64,000 bases of DNA from Promethearchaeota archaeon (GTDB lineage: Archaea; Asgardarchaeota; Lokiarchaeia; Sigynarchaeales; SOKP01). Shown piece after piece: positions 25,973 through 33,508 of this stretch. Every line of letters starts with the position of its first letter. Positions within the stretch are counted from its first letter, which is position 1. The notes under the pieces were generated by a model. That model saw nothing but the letters and a program-made list of their open reading frames with translations. It did no database searches and had not been told where the DNA came from. The DNA lies in NCBI GenBank assembly GCA_013375495.1, contig JABXKC010000002.1, positions 124,001-188,000 on the forward strand, in the 5' to 3' direction. Position numbers and translations under genes: made by a program.

Positions 25973-26884
25973 ATGTATTTGAAAGCTGAACTTGTTGATG
26001 CTCAAACAGCATCCTCAATAATTGCCACAAAAGACGATTATATTTCTAACTTTAGCGAGTTTGATTTACAATCTCGCTTAGACACCTCGGAAAAGGTGTC
26101 AAAAGAAATCTTAATAGAATTTCTTTCCCAACAAACCGTCGATTGGACAAATTCTGAAGAAACTATTATGAATAAAATTTTCGACGAATTGGACAGTAAT
26201 TACATACCATACAAAGAATACTTGCCTGACGATGTTAAACTTATAAAAACTACAGGTCGAGAAGAATGTGATGCCGCTTACACGAGAAATAAGTGCATCT
26301 ATGTGCCTATATCAATGGTTCAATGGCCATACGACGAACTAAAAGAACTTATCGCACACGAACTTTTTCATGTCATTAGTACTCACAATCCTAAATTCAG
26401 AAATGACTTGTATGTTAAACTTGGGTTTAATCCTTGTCCTGAATTAGATGTCCCCCATGAATATAAACACTTATATGTATCAAATCCGGATACAATTGGA
26501 AAGAACTGTTATGTTCCATTTCAAGTCAACGGGGCACCGATTAAAGCAGTTCCATTTCTTTATTCAAAAGCCCCCTATAGAGGTGGCTATTTTTTTGAGT
26601 AGTTCCGTTTTACATTTCTTGAATCTGAAATGAGAGACGGAAAATGTATGCCTTTATACGAAAACAATCGACCGAAATTCATTAGCGCTCCCCAGAAACT
26701 ATTTGACTTATGCGAAGAAATTGATCCTTACAATAACCAACACAGATTACATCCTGAAGAGATTCTAGCCTATTATTGGAGTTTGTTGCCTTTTTCTGAA
26801 TCAAAACTACAATTTTATAAGAGGAGTTTTCTTGATAAAATTCGTAATCTCTTGGAACAGGAAAGAGAAGGTGTGTTTAGCTAA
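25973..26884 (+). pseudogene. Zincin-type metallopeptidase gene with an in-frame TAG at codon 210
   Basis: The frame from ATG 25973 runs to TAG at 26600-26602 and then continues open in the same frame to TAA at 26882-26884 (303 codons plus stop). The first part carries the zinc motif H129-E-L-F-H133 (LIAHELFHVIS). The second part carries HPEEILAYYW (E262/E263), the typical third-ligand helix of gluzincins, which the first part lacks. Codons between the TAG and the next ATG (26630) encode FRFTFLESE, a plausible continuation after GGYFFE. No frameshift is involved and no ribosome site precedes 26630. So either a Tyr-type codon mutated to TAG and the gene is dying, or TAG is read through (a pyrrolysine-like or suppressor event). 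GGGTGA supports the 25973 start. Confidence 0.75.
26600..26602 (+). other. Internal in-frame TAG codon in zincin gene
   Basis: TAG replaces what, from the flanking FFE-x-FRF context, looks like an aromatic (Tyr) position. TAG is also used as a normal terminal stop in this window (for example the genes ending at 18682 and 38972), so it is not globally reassigned. Confidence 0.8.
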
Positions 26885-26990
26885 AAATTAAATTAATTTT
26901 TTTTTTTTACCTGAATTATAGTTGATCAATAATATAAGTTTACATCCCTTTTATGAATCAATAATTCTTTAAATTGCAAAACGATTGAAC

Positions 26991-27545
26991 ATGGCCGCAA
27001 ATAAAATGACTAAGCAAGAAGTTCAAGGAAATTTATTAAGTCCTTTACCCGTTGTTTTAGTGGGGACTCAAGTTAACGATAAACCAAATTACCTCGTAAT
27101 TGGATATATGTGTCCATTCAATTTTGGGAAACACATTTTTTTCAGCTTGTATAATGCGCGTTACTCGAGAAAAGGAATTCACGATAACATGACATTTAGC
27201 GTTAATATCCCCTCCGAAAACTTAATTAAAGAAACAGAATTATGTGGAACGAAATCCGGGCGAGATATCGATAAGAGCGCTCTTTTTGATAACTTCTACG
27301 GAGAGCTCAAAACTGCTCCAATGATTTCTCAATGCCCCATCAATATTGAGTGCGAAGTATCAGAAATCCTTGACTACAACCCCAACGAAGGAATAATAGG
27401 TCGGGTTGTAAAATCGTATGCTGATCCACAATACTTAACTGAGGGTAAACTTGATTGGAGGAAAGTTCATCCGATCCTTTGGGCCACAGGGGGCGATTAT
27501 AACTATTATAAACTTGGTGATCGGATAATCCAAGAAAAAAGTTAA
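26991..27545 (+). CDS. Flavin reductase-like (FMN-binding) protein
   Basis: 184 residues from ATG 26991 (a TTG six bases upstream is the alternative). The split-barrel flavin-reductase pattern is present: PLPVVLVGTQVNDKPNYLVIGY, the HIFFSLYNARYSRKGI segment, FSVNIPSENLIKETELCGTKSG around the flavin pocket, and a C-terminal HPILWATGG. Members bind FMN and reduce flavin or act as flavin-dependent oxidoreductases. It stands alone after a 106-base gap; no partner oxygenase is nearby, so the electron acceptor is unknown. Confidence 0.85.
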   Translation: MAANKMTKQEVQGNLLSPLPVVLVGTQVNDKPNYLVIGYMCPFNFGKHIFFSLYNARYSRKGIHDNMTFSVNIPSENLIKETELCGTKSGRDIDKSALFDNFYGELKTAPMISQCPINIECEVSEILDYNPNEGIIGRVVKSYADPQYLTEGKLDWRKVHPILWATGGDYNYYKLGDRIIQEKS

Positions 27546-27572
27546 GATTTAAATAAAAAATTTAAACCAGAG

Positions 27573-27683
27573 CTAGAAAAACAGACTTCCAAAACTTACT
27601 AGTACGTAGCCTAGCGCAAAAAGCACGGCCATCCCTACGATTGTAAGAAAAATTGTATAAATTTTAAAGAAATCCATTTTCAT
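27573..27683 (-). CDS. 36-residue single-span membrane micro-protein
   Basis: ATG 27683 to TAG 27573-27575. It begins MKMDFFKIYTIFLTIVG and ends VSFGSLFF, with one hydrophobic helix and a short charged head. A GGGGGAA ribosome site lies directly upstream (27684-27692 region). It is too short for ordinary gene finders and is divergent from the SET gene. Ribosome site plus an intact start, helix and stop make it a credible gene; function unknown. Confidence 0.55.
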   Translation of the reverse strand: MKMDFFKIYTIFLTIVGMAVLFALGYVLVSFGSLFF

Positions 27684-27732
27684 TTCCCCCATAAACCGTT
27701 ATTCAATCTAGTCTACCGAAATAGATTATATA

Positions 27733-27791
27733 AAAGTTATGAATATAGAAGGAACTATTATAACTTTAACATATAAATTATTTATAACTTT
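27733..27791. promoter_or_regulatory. Repeated AAAGTTAT/ATAACTTT boxes between divergent genes
   Basis: AAAGTTAT at 27733-27740 is followed by two copies of TTATAACTTT (27758-27767 and 27782-27791) in inverted orientation to the first, the two copies 24 bases apart. They lie between the 36-residue gene and the SET gene and overlap the likely TATA region of the latter. Candidate transcription-factor sites; low base complexity means chance cannot be excluded. Confidence 0.3.
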
Positions 27792-27809
27792 TTAAATTAA
27801 CAGTAATTA

Positions 27810-28286
27810 ATGACCGACAAAATAGTGCCCTATAATCCGACTTCAATTAATCCTATTGAAGAATTTACCGTATTAGGACAAAGTAAAATTCATGGATTGG
27901 GATTGTTTGCAAAAAAAATAATTCCTAAAGGAACGGTTTGGTGGCATGCTCGTGAGGAAGATGTGATGGTCATCACAAAAGATCAATTCCTTACGCTTGA
28001 TTCCTCGATTAAATCGCCGCAAATGGAAAATTTTATGAATATATTGCTCATATATTCATATTACGAACGTGATCTCGACGCTTTAGTTTTCTGTTTGGAT
28101 AATTCTAGATATGTCAACCATTCTATTAATCCTAACTCTGGACCGGCTGAAGACGAATCTATCTTTTCCTCAGTAGCTCAACAAGATATTCAAATCGGGG
28201 AAGAAATTACTGAAGATTACTCAGAATACACGATTTGTAATTGGTTGAAAAAATACAATAATTTTTTCGATCCAAGCTGTTGGTAA
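27810..28286 (+). CDS. SET-domain protein (putative lysine methyltransferase)
   Basis: 158 residues forming a single SET domain: HGLGLFAKKIIPKGT (SET-N, SAM site), YVNHSINPNSGP (the NHS/NxxPN motif of SAM and target binding) and IGEEITEDY (the GEExxxDY motif with the catalytic Tyr). No pre-SET or post-SET cysteine cluster was found. Such stand-alone SET proteins methylate protein lysines. Targets in archaea can be ribosomal or chromatin proteins; here unknown. ATG at 27810 follows the TATA-like AT tract at about 27771-27785. The tail of another gene is fused just behind its stop (28286). Confidence 0.85.
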   Translation: MTDKIVPYNPTSINPIEEFTVLGQSKIHGLGLFAKKIIPKGTVWWHAREEDVMVITKDQFLTLDSSIKSPQMENFMNILLIYSYYERDLDALVFCLDNSRYVNHSINPNSGPAEDESIFSSVAQQDIQIGEEITEDYSEYTICNWLKKYNNFFDPSCW

Positions 28287-28354
28287 CTCTTTTTCTGACT
28301 CTTTTTCTACTTGCGTTTTTACAGCAGGAATATAAAATAAAACCACTATTCTAA
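28286..28354 (+). pseudogene. C-terminal remnant of a paralogue of the 33509 membrane protein
   Basis: Immediately after the SET-gene stop the frame reads TLFLTLFLLAFLQQEYKIKPLF then TAA. It matches, at DNA and protein level, the last 20-odd codons of the gene at 33509 (ALFLLTFLQQEDKLKPLF), and similarity continues past the stop into the T-rich tract. The rest of the paralogue is missing, so a duplication was truncated, probably by deletion or recombination at the SET-gene end. Confidence 0.75.
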
Positions 28355-28418
28355 TAATAAAATACTACTTTTTTTTTGTTTTTAAATGATTCAGGAGTGT
28401 TATATTTATTTAATTGTT

Positions 28419-28577
28419 TTACGCTAATGGTTTTTTATCCAGATTCAAGTCAAGTCCTGCTTCAATTGTTTCCTTAAAATCATTGAAAACTTGGATTTCT
28501 CCGTCAAAGTTCTTTAACTCGTTAACATGCTTCATTTCATAAGCCCTTAAGACCTGTCCACACTTTCGTTTTATCAA
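28419..28577 (-). pseudogene. Orphan open frame, possible gene remnant
   Basis: An uninterrupted frame from TTG 28577 to TAA 28419-28421. It encodes LIKRKCGQVLRAYEMKHVNE continuing LKNFDGEIQVFNDF, with coding-like codon use but no upstream start or ribosome site. The next in-frame codon upstream that ends the frame is a TAA at 28602-28604. It looks like the tail of a longer protein whose front is gone. Its origin was not recognised; a small real gene starting at ATG 28535 cannot be excluded. Confidence 0.35.
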
Positions 28578-28590
28578 ATTCCCAAGACTG

Positions 28591-28737
28591 CTATAAGAAT
28601 CTTAAATCAGATGTTCTAACTTTCAAATTCTCTTGATCAGCATCATTATTGTAGTTCATATTAATTTGAGCTGAAAGTGAAAAAATCATCAGAAATAGCA
28701 TTAAACAAGCAAAAATATTTCTCTTCTCTATTTTCAT
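28591..28737 (-). CDS. Short secreted or membrane-anchored peptide (possibly a truncated gene)
   Basis: 48 residues from ATG 28737: basic MKIEKRN, hydrophobic helix IFACLMLFLMIFSLSA, then a short acidic/polar tail ending TSDLRFL and TAG. It has the shape of a signal peptide followed by a tiny mature part. GGGGTATGAT precedes the start. The frame is also open upstream (to 28806), but the ribosome site favours 28737. Overlap with the orphan frame downstream suggests this may be the 5' end of a decayed secreted-protein gene. Confidence 0.5.
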   Translation of the reverse strand: MKIEKRNIFACLMLFLMIFSLSAQINMNYNNDADQENLKVRTSDLRFL

Positions 28738-28941
28738 TATATCATACCCCTTTTTAACGTATAAACAATAAAAGAAGTTAATAAAAAACCTTTCCAAAAA
28801 TATCAAATTTATAAATTATTTTGTCTTTTTCAGAATTCTTGCTAACTACCGGTAAAATTAAGTATTTAATAGTAAATCTCAGCAGATTATTTAAATATTC
28901 ATAAACAATTTCAATAATAATTAAAAGGATATTAAAAAACC

Positions 28942-29262
28942 ATGAGTCTAAACAGGAAAAAGGAAAATTTAAAGAAATTTGCTACCTTAGGTTTTGGAGG
29001 TGTTTTTTTAATCGTTTTGGGAGTCATTAGCATCATTAATATCTCTCCTTATAAGGATTGTGGTTTCTTGGATTTTTTTTGTCCAAAAGAACTGAAATCT
29101 CCTAATGAACTGTTTTTTGATCATATAGGTCCGGTTTTTATTATAATTTTAGGTTCACTGGCGATTATTGTCTTAATATTAATTCAAAGTAAAAGTTTTA
29201 CAAGTTATCTACGCGAACGTTCCCAAAGATCCCTCAGTGAAGAAGAAGAAAGAAATCAGTGA
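28942..29262 (+). CDS. Small two-helix membrane protein
   Basis: 106 residues: basic MSLNRKKENLKK, helix 1 (about 17-34), an outside loop with two cysteines (KDCGFLDFFCP) that could form a disulfide, helix 2 (IGPVFIIILGSLAIIVLILI) and a charged cytoplasmic tail ending EEEERNQ. No family recognised. An AT-rich TATA-like leader precedes the ATG. It is a single gene facing the convergent DJ-1 gene. Confidence 0.65.
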   Translation: MSLNRKKENLKKFATLGFGGVFLIVLGVISIINISPYKDCGFLDFFCPKELKSPNELFFDHIGPVFIIILGSLAIIVLILIQSKSFTSYLRERSQRSLSEEEERNQ

Positions 29263-29349
29263 GATATAATTTGGGGATTAATATCCAAATAAACAAAAAG
29301 ATGATGAATAGAAAAAAAGAAGATTACATTATCATTAATCAGGTTTTTT

Positions 29350-29919
29350 TCACTCTGGAGTAAACTCCTTTCTTAAATCGTCTTTTTCTTTCTCGTTTTC
29401 ATACAAATCATACCAATCCCAAATTTTAAGAGCAAAGTCCGTGAATGCAGTACCTTTAGCAGTGATTATATTTCCGTCTTGAATCACTCTTAAATCTACA
29501 TATGAGTCTCTTGGAAAAGGATCTGGCTCATTTTTCTCTTCGTATGATTGGGGTTCTGCTGTGGTAGTATATTTTTTACCATTTAAAATACCCGTTTTGG
29601 CAAGAAATTCAGGTCCCGCACAAATTGCTGCTAATAATTTTTTTTCTTCATTTAATCGTTTAATTAAATTTTCAAGTTCTGGTTTAAATACTCTCGTACC
29701 TCCTCCAGGTATTATTAGACCTTCAACATCTTTTAAGATATCGATCTCCGAAACTATTTTATCTGGAGTAATTTTTAATCCCCCAGTACTACAAACAGGT
29801 GTTTTTTCATATGCTATATAAGTTACCTTGTATTTAGTTGCTTCATTTAAGGCTGAACAAGTAAGTACGGTTTCAAAATCAGCAAATCCATCATATATAA
29901 AACATAAAACCTCTTTCAT
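29350..29919 (-). CDS. DJ-1/PfpI family protein
   Basis: 189 residues with the DJ-1/PfpI fold. The strand and nucleophile elbow reads LLAAICAGPEFLAKTG, with the reactive Cys in AICAG, and the acidic partner is in FADFET near the N-terminus. GLIIPGGGTR is the family's GG loop. Members are amidotransferase-like hydrolases, deglycases or stress proteins. The C-terminal third is somewhat longer than in the minimal DJ-1 domain (ends EKDDLRKEFTPE). It stands alone, convergent with the 28942 gene; a second, more distant member is at 63381. Confidence 0.9.
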   Translation of the reverse strand: MKEVLCFIYDGFADFETVLTCSALNEATKYKVTYIAYEKTPVCSTGGLKITPDKIVSEIDILKDVEGLIIPGGGTRVFKPELENLIKRLNEEKKLLAAICAGPEFLAKTGILNGKKYTTTAEPQSYEEKNEPDPFPRDSYVDLRVIQDGNIITAKGTAFTDFALKIWDWYDLYENEKEKDDLRKEFTPE

Positions 29920-30120
29920 AGTTTTTTTCTTCTCTTTAAATTCAGCATCTTGAAATGTATTATTAAAATTAAATACATGACTGAAGAATATATTAAAATA
30001 ACTATAAAGTATGTAATAATATAAGTGTATCTCTTTGAGAACACTTTGGTTGGCGTGTATAGACCAAATGAAATAATAAATGAAATTTAAAAAGAGAATT
30101 TTAGGAAGTCTTTTTTTTTT

Positions 30121-30186
30121 TTTTGTCGCTGGTTATTTTTTTATTTATTTTAAAAAAATATAATTTAAATATTCATGAGGCCAAAT
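30121..30186 (+). repeat. Dispersed repeat, copy 1 (partner at 35526)
   Basis: Shares CTGGTTATTTTTTTATT and TTAAATATTCATGAGGCCA with 35532-35593, in the same order and strand, with an AT-rich gap of differing length between the two blocks. On the minus strand both encode the end GLMNI-stop; in copy 1 a stop lies just upstream, so that frame is only a relic there. Confidence 0.5.
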
Positions 30187-30324
30187 TTTCTTACTTACGA
30201 TTATTTCTTGATACCATACGCAATAATACAAGGAGTAATGGGTGGCATTATCGGGTGGTACGCTGCGAAGCATTTACTGGAGAGAAAAAGCCACAAAATG
30301 ACACCAAATCAAATAACCATTTAG
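30175..30324 (+). CDS. 49-residue single-span membrane protein
   Basis: ATG 30175 to TAG 30322-30324. It begins MRPNFLTYDYFLIPYAI; the helix continues as IQGVMGGIIGWYAAKHLL and is followed by a basic tail ERKSHKMTPNQ. The Gly-rich helix is typical of small membrane subunits. Upstream there is AT-rich TATA-like sequence but no clear ribosome site. The longer frame that starts at 30123 is a shadow. The ATG lies inside the dispersed repeat, so the start region may be acquired. Confidence 0.45.
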   Translation: MRPNFLTYDYFLIPYAIIQGVMGGIIGWYAAKHLLERKSHKMTPNQITI

Positions 30325-30516
30325 ATATGTTTAGATTTTCAAACGAATTAATATTTCTTTTTATTTTTATTTAACTTTTCAATATCTTCTTTAATAACAA
30401 CTTGTTCTGACTTCTCAAGTAAAATTCAAAAAAAAAAAAAAATTCGCGAAAAATTTAAGTATTTATCTAGGTAAATTAAATTTGCTAAATGTAAATAATG
30501 TTAAAGGTGAGAATTT

Positions 30517-31590
30517 TTGACTCAAGAAGATCAAATTTACCGTAATTTGCAATTACATCTAGATAGTATGCCAATTGGATTCCCTGCTTCAGAATCTGGT
30601 GCCGATATAAAAGTTTTAAAAGCATTTTTTAAACCAGATGAAGCTCTCCTTGCTACATATTTAGAATATAACCCTATATCCCTAAAGAGAATCTATTCAA
30701 GAACCAAGAATCTTGGCATGCCTCTGGAAGAAATAAAATTGAAATTAGACTTAATGGTACAAAAGAGAATCATAGATGAATACATCAATCCTAAAACAAA
30801 TGAAAAATCTTACGGGAATTTACCATACGCTATTGGCTTTTTTGAGACTCATGTCAATAGACTTACCAAAGATATGGCGGAAGCTTCTGAAGAATACGCT
30901 TTACATTTTATGAAGGAGTTTTTAGGCGAAAAGACGGGAATTCCTCAGATGAGAACGGTTCCTATTAATGCTGCTATCACTCACGAAAATGAAATAATGA
31001 GCTATGACAACGCACGAGAAATCCTCGAGAATGTTGTAGGCCCCTACGCGGTCGCACCGTGTGTTTGTGTTCAATCGAGAGAACTCCTTGGAAAAAATTG
31101 CAAACACGATATGATTGAAAGATGCATGGTGAATAGTCAAACTTATCTCGATCATGGAGATGCTCGAAAAATAAGCAAATCAGAAGCATTTGAGATACTA
31201 CAAAAAGCTGAAGAAATAGGATTAGTGATTCAACCAGGAAATACTAAAGATGCAGGAGGATTTTGTCTGTGCTGTGGTTGTTGTTGTGGCATTCTTTCTC
31301 ATGCAAAATTACTTGAAAAGCCAGCTCAATTATTTGCAACTAATTATTTTTCAGAAGTAAACGAGGAAGAATGTACTGGATGTCGTACATGTGAAGAAGT
31401 CTGTCCTATGGACGCCATAATTGTGAATGAAATCTCCCACATAAATAAAGAACAGTGTATTGGATGTGGAGTATGTGTGTCCAAATGTCCTTCAGAAGCA
31501 ATACAGCTCCGGGACAAAGAAGAGAAGATTATACCTCCAAAAAATGGTGTAGATTTAATAGCGAAAATTACACAGAAAAAAATGAGTTAA
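30517..31590 (+). CDS. Iron-sulfur protein with two [4Fe-4S] clusters and N-terminal helical domain
   Basis: 357 residues. The N-terminal part (1-120) is helical and HTH-like (ISLKRIYSRTKNLGMPLEEIKLKL). The middle has an unusual cysteine-rich region: CVCVQSRELLGKNCKH, ERCMV and FCLCCGCCCG. The C-terminus is a bacterial-type ferredoxin domain with CTGCRTCEEVCP and CIGCGVCVSKCP, binding two [4Fe-4S] clusters. It may be an electron carrier or a redox-sensing regulator. The start is TTG 30517 with ribosome site AAAGGTGAG at 30504-30512. No redox partner is adjacent; the next genes are small membrane proteins. Confidence 0.85.
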   Translation: MTQEDQIYRNLQLHLDSMPIGFPASESGADIKVLKAFFKPDEALLATYLEYNPISLKRIYSRTKNLGMPLEEIKLKLDLMVQKRIIDEYINPKTNEKSYGNLPYAIGFFETHVNRLTKDMAEASEEYALHFMKEFLGEKTGIPQMRTVPINAAITHENEIMSYDNAREILENVVGPYAVAPCVCVQSRELLGKNCKHDMIERCMVNSQTYLDHGDARKISKSEAFEILQKAEEIGLVIQPGNTKDAGGFCLCCGCCCGILSHAKLLEKPAQLFATNYFSEVNEEECTGCRTCEEVCPMDAIIVNEISHINKEQCIGCGVCVSKCPSEAIQLRDKEEKIIPPKNGVDLIAKITQKKMS

Positions 31591-31643
31591 ATTATTAATG
31601 ATCTTTTTATCAGTGGATATCGTATTATTGGAAGTGAAAGGTC

Positions 31644-31949
31644 ATGAGTGAACTAAAAGAGACTAAGGAGGAAGAAGATAATGGAACTTACGAGGAGTAT
31701 TATAGCGATGCGGAAGTGGAAAGCATGGAACGGGCTCAACGACACAGAATCCAGCGATTAACTCCAAGAATGGACTGGAAAGGGAATTTAATAACTGTTC
31801 TTATCGTTGCAGTAATATGTGGCGCAAGTGGAGGTTTTATAGCAGTATTTTTTGTCTCTTTTTCACCTCAAGCGTTTGGGATAGGACTTTTAGTAGGATT
31901 TTTCGCGCCTATAATAATTTATTTTATTATTTATGAATATTGTTTATAA
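31644..31949 (+). CDS. Small two-helix membrane protein with acidic N-terminus
   Basis: 101 residues: acidic coil (MSELKETKEEEDNGTYEEYY), a basic segment AQRHRIQRLTPRMDWKG, then two helices (LITVLIVAVICGASGGFIAV and FGIGLLVGFFAPIIIYFII), ending YEYCL. Unknown family. It is followed by the 31961 gene 11 bases after its stop and preceded by the Fe-S protein 53 bases earlier, so it may share its transcript. Confidence 0.6.
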   Translation: MSELKETKEEEDNGTYEEYYSDAEVESMERAQRHRIQRLTPRMDWKGNLITVLIVAVICGASGGFIAVFFVSFSPQAFGIGLLVGFFAPIIIYFIIYEYCL

Positions 31950-31960
31950 TATTAGTTCAT

Positions 31961-32143
31961 ATGAATGAAAAAGAGTATTCGAATGAAGAACTAGAAGAAG
32001 AAATAGATAAGGCTCTCGAAATCAGTGAGAAGAAACTAAATATATTCAGAATCATCAAAAATGAAAAAGATGCTCTAGGTAGGAAAGATAAAAGAATGAA
32101 AGCTAAAATTAAACCAACTAAGCGGACAGATGAATTAGATTAA
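31961..32143 (+). CDS. Short charged helical protein
   Basis: 60 residues from ATG 31961: acidic N-terminal helix MNEKEYSNEELEEEIDKAL, then a Lys-rich tail ending KPTKRTDELD. Probably a small adaptor helix; no family known. The upstream in-frame ATG at 31940 overlaps the previous gene and is less likely. Its place after a small membrane protein suggests a co-translated pair. Confidence 0.5.
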   Translation: MNEKEYSNEELEEEIDKALEISEKKLNIFRIIKNEKDALGRKDKRMKAKIKPTKRTDELD

Positions 32144-32181
32144 GTGGGTATAGTTTTTCATAATGTCTTAGGCGAATTGTA

Positions 32182-32607
32182 CTATTTTTTATATTTTAAA
32201 AGTTTCTGTTTCAATTTATCTGAGATACTTGTTCTATTTTGGTTCTCGTAATCATACCAGACTAAATGAGCCTCTCCCTCAGCAACTATTCTGTTTAGTT
32301 TTTTACTTACTATAGAATGTTTAATAATAATTCTTGATTCCTCTATCGCATCTATTTTTGCTCCCACATAAATTGTGTCTGGATAGGTCAAAGGAGCTTT
32401 ATAATGACAGCTTTGAAACGATAATATTGGGCCTACTCTAACTTCTGTGGGTTCTTCATATAAATTCAATACTCTGAATAAAGCAATGCGAGAACTCTCA
32501 AAATATCTAAGATATAATGTATTATTCACATGCCCCCGAGCATCCATATCCCCCCATCGAACAGTCATCTCTTCTACAGCGGTATAATCGTTTAAAATCT
32601 CGTTCAA
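32182..32607 (-). CDS. Hotdog-fold acyl-CoA thioesterase (4HBT type)
   Basis: 141 residues, a single hotdog domain. The catalytic/helix region MTVRWGDMDARGHVNNTLYLRYFESSR contains the D-x-D-x-x-G-H-x-N-N motif, followed by the long helix and the strands APLTYPDTIYVGAKIDAIEESRIIIKHSIV. Such enzymes hydrolyse acyl-CoA or act in aromatic or fatty acid turnover, which fits the acyl-CoA genes elsewhere in this window. ATG 32607. It stands alone and converges with 31961. Confidence 0.9.
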   Translation of the reverse strand: MNEILNDYTAVEEMTVRWGDMDARGHVNNTLYLRYFESSRIALFRVLNLYEEPTEVRVGPILSFQSCHYKAPLTYPDTIYVGAKIDAIEESRIIIKHSIVSKKLNRIVAEGEAHLVWYDYENQNRTSISDKLKQKLLKYKK

Positions 32608-32746
32608 TGTTGATTCTCTAATTTGGTAATTTAAATTAATAATTTACCAAAAAGCAGGAGTTGTTTATAAAAATTTAGGTCTATAAATTTTGACAAGTAT
32701 TAGAGTGAATCAGGTTTATGTTGAGTGACAGACGATAGATGTTTTG

Positions 32747-32829
32747 AAATTGAGAGGTGAGATGAGAAATAAGGCGCTTAGCCCTCAATTTAACATGGTG
32801 AGTTTAACCCTCTCCCTATTTTTTTTATT
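32747..32829 (+). other. Inverted repeat followed by U-tract (RNA element, terminator or micro-gene)
   Basis: AAATTGAG (32747-32754) pairs perfectly with CTCAATTT (32784-32791). A GGC/GCC pair lies inside, and a T-run (32818-32827) follows. This could be a small structured RNA or a terminator-like element. An alternative is a 45-residue frame from ATG 32762 to TAG 32899 with a GAGGTGAG immediately ahead and a hydrophobic stretch; the spacing is too tight for a good ribosome site. Which applies is undecided. The remainder of the 338-base gap holds nothing recognisable. Confidence 0.3.
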
Positions 32830-32945
32830 ACTCAGATTTCTTCTTTTTCACTTTTTTTATAAACTAATTTTCATTGAGAGAAAATATTACAATATCTAGA
32901 TATGTCAAATATTTAAATATTTCTTTAATGATGATGTAATAGGCT

Positions 32946-33314
32946 GTGAAGTATTTAGATGATTTTTTAATTGTAGAAGAGGGGGGAATAATTCTTTTTT
33001 CTCATAGTACTAATTCAGGTAATATTAAAAATGATGCCCTCTTCGCCGGATTGTTAGAAGCGATTACTATTTTCTTTCGCGAATCAATTGGGGATGAAGT
33101 GGTCGATATCAATGGAAAAAGGACAAGAATTTCTTTCAATTCTCGTAATCAGCTTCTATTTATTGGAATTGCCCCGATTAATAAACCAAAAGCTTCCATT
33201 ACGAAGGAGCTAAATTTATTGGCGAATAAGTTTAAAATAATGTTTAAAGAGGAGTTAAATAATATTCAGGATAAAGACCTTATGATTTATGAAAAATTTA
33301 GAAAAGAACTCTAA
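32946..33314 (+). CDS. Longin/roadblock-like domain protein
   Basis: 122 residues of alpha/beta longin/roadblock pattern: FLIVEEGGIILFSHST (first two strands), LFAGLLEAITIFFRESIG (long helix), then ISFNSRNQLLFIGIAP and the C-terminal helices. Domains of this kind are abundant in Asgard archaea and act as small-GTPase regulators or longins in eukaryotic vesicle and signalling complexes. GTG start at 32946. No GTPase gene is nearby. The fold call is by pattern; the exact subfamily (longin versus roadblock) is unresolved. Confidence 0.65.
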   Translation: MKYLDDFLIVEEGGIILFSHSTNSGNIKNDALFAGLLEAITIFFRESIGDEVVDINGKRTRISFNSRNQLLFIGIAPINKPKASITKELNLLANKFKIMFKEELNNIQDKDLMIYEKFRKEL

Positions 33315-33508
33315 ATAGAACTCAGATGAATATATTAGATATAAATTTTTATTAAAATCTCAGCAATTTAAATTAGAAAGATATATAACTATAATAAAAA
33401 TGTTGTATTACACCCAGAATTTATTTCGGATAACTTGAGAATAAAAATTAAAAACAAAAAATAATAAAAAAACAAAACAATAAAATCTAATATAAAAGTG
33501 ATTGAAAG

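Noticed and set aside
30123..30374. 83-residue plus-strand frame overlapping the 49-residue gene
   Set aside because: Different frame, low-complexity ends, no ribosome site; the 30175 frame has a coherent membrane helix.
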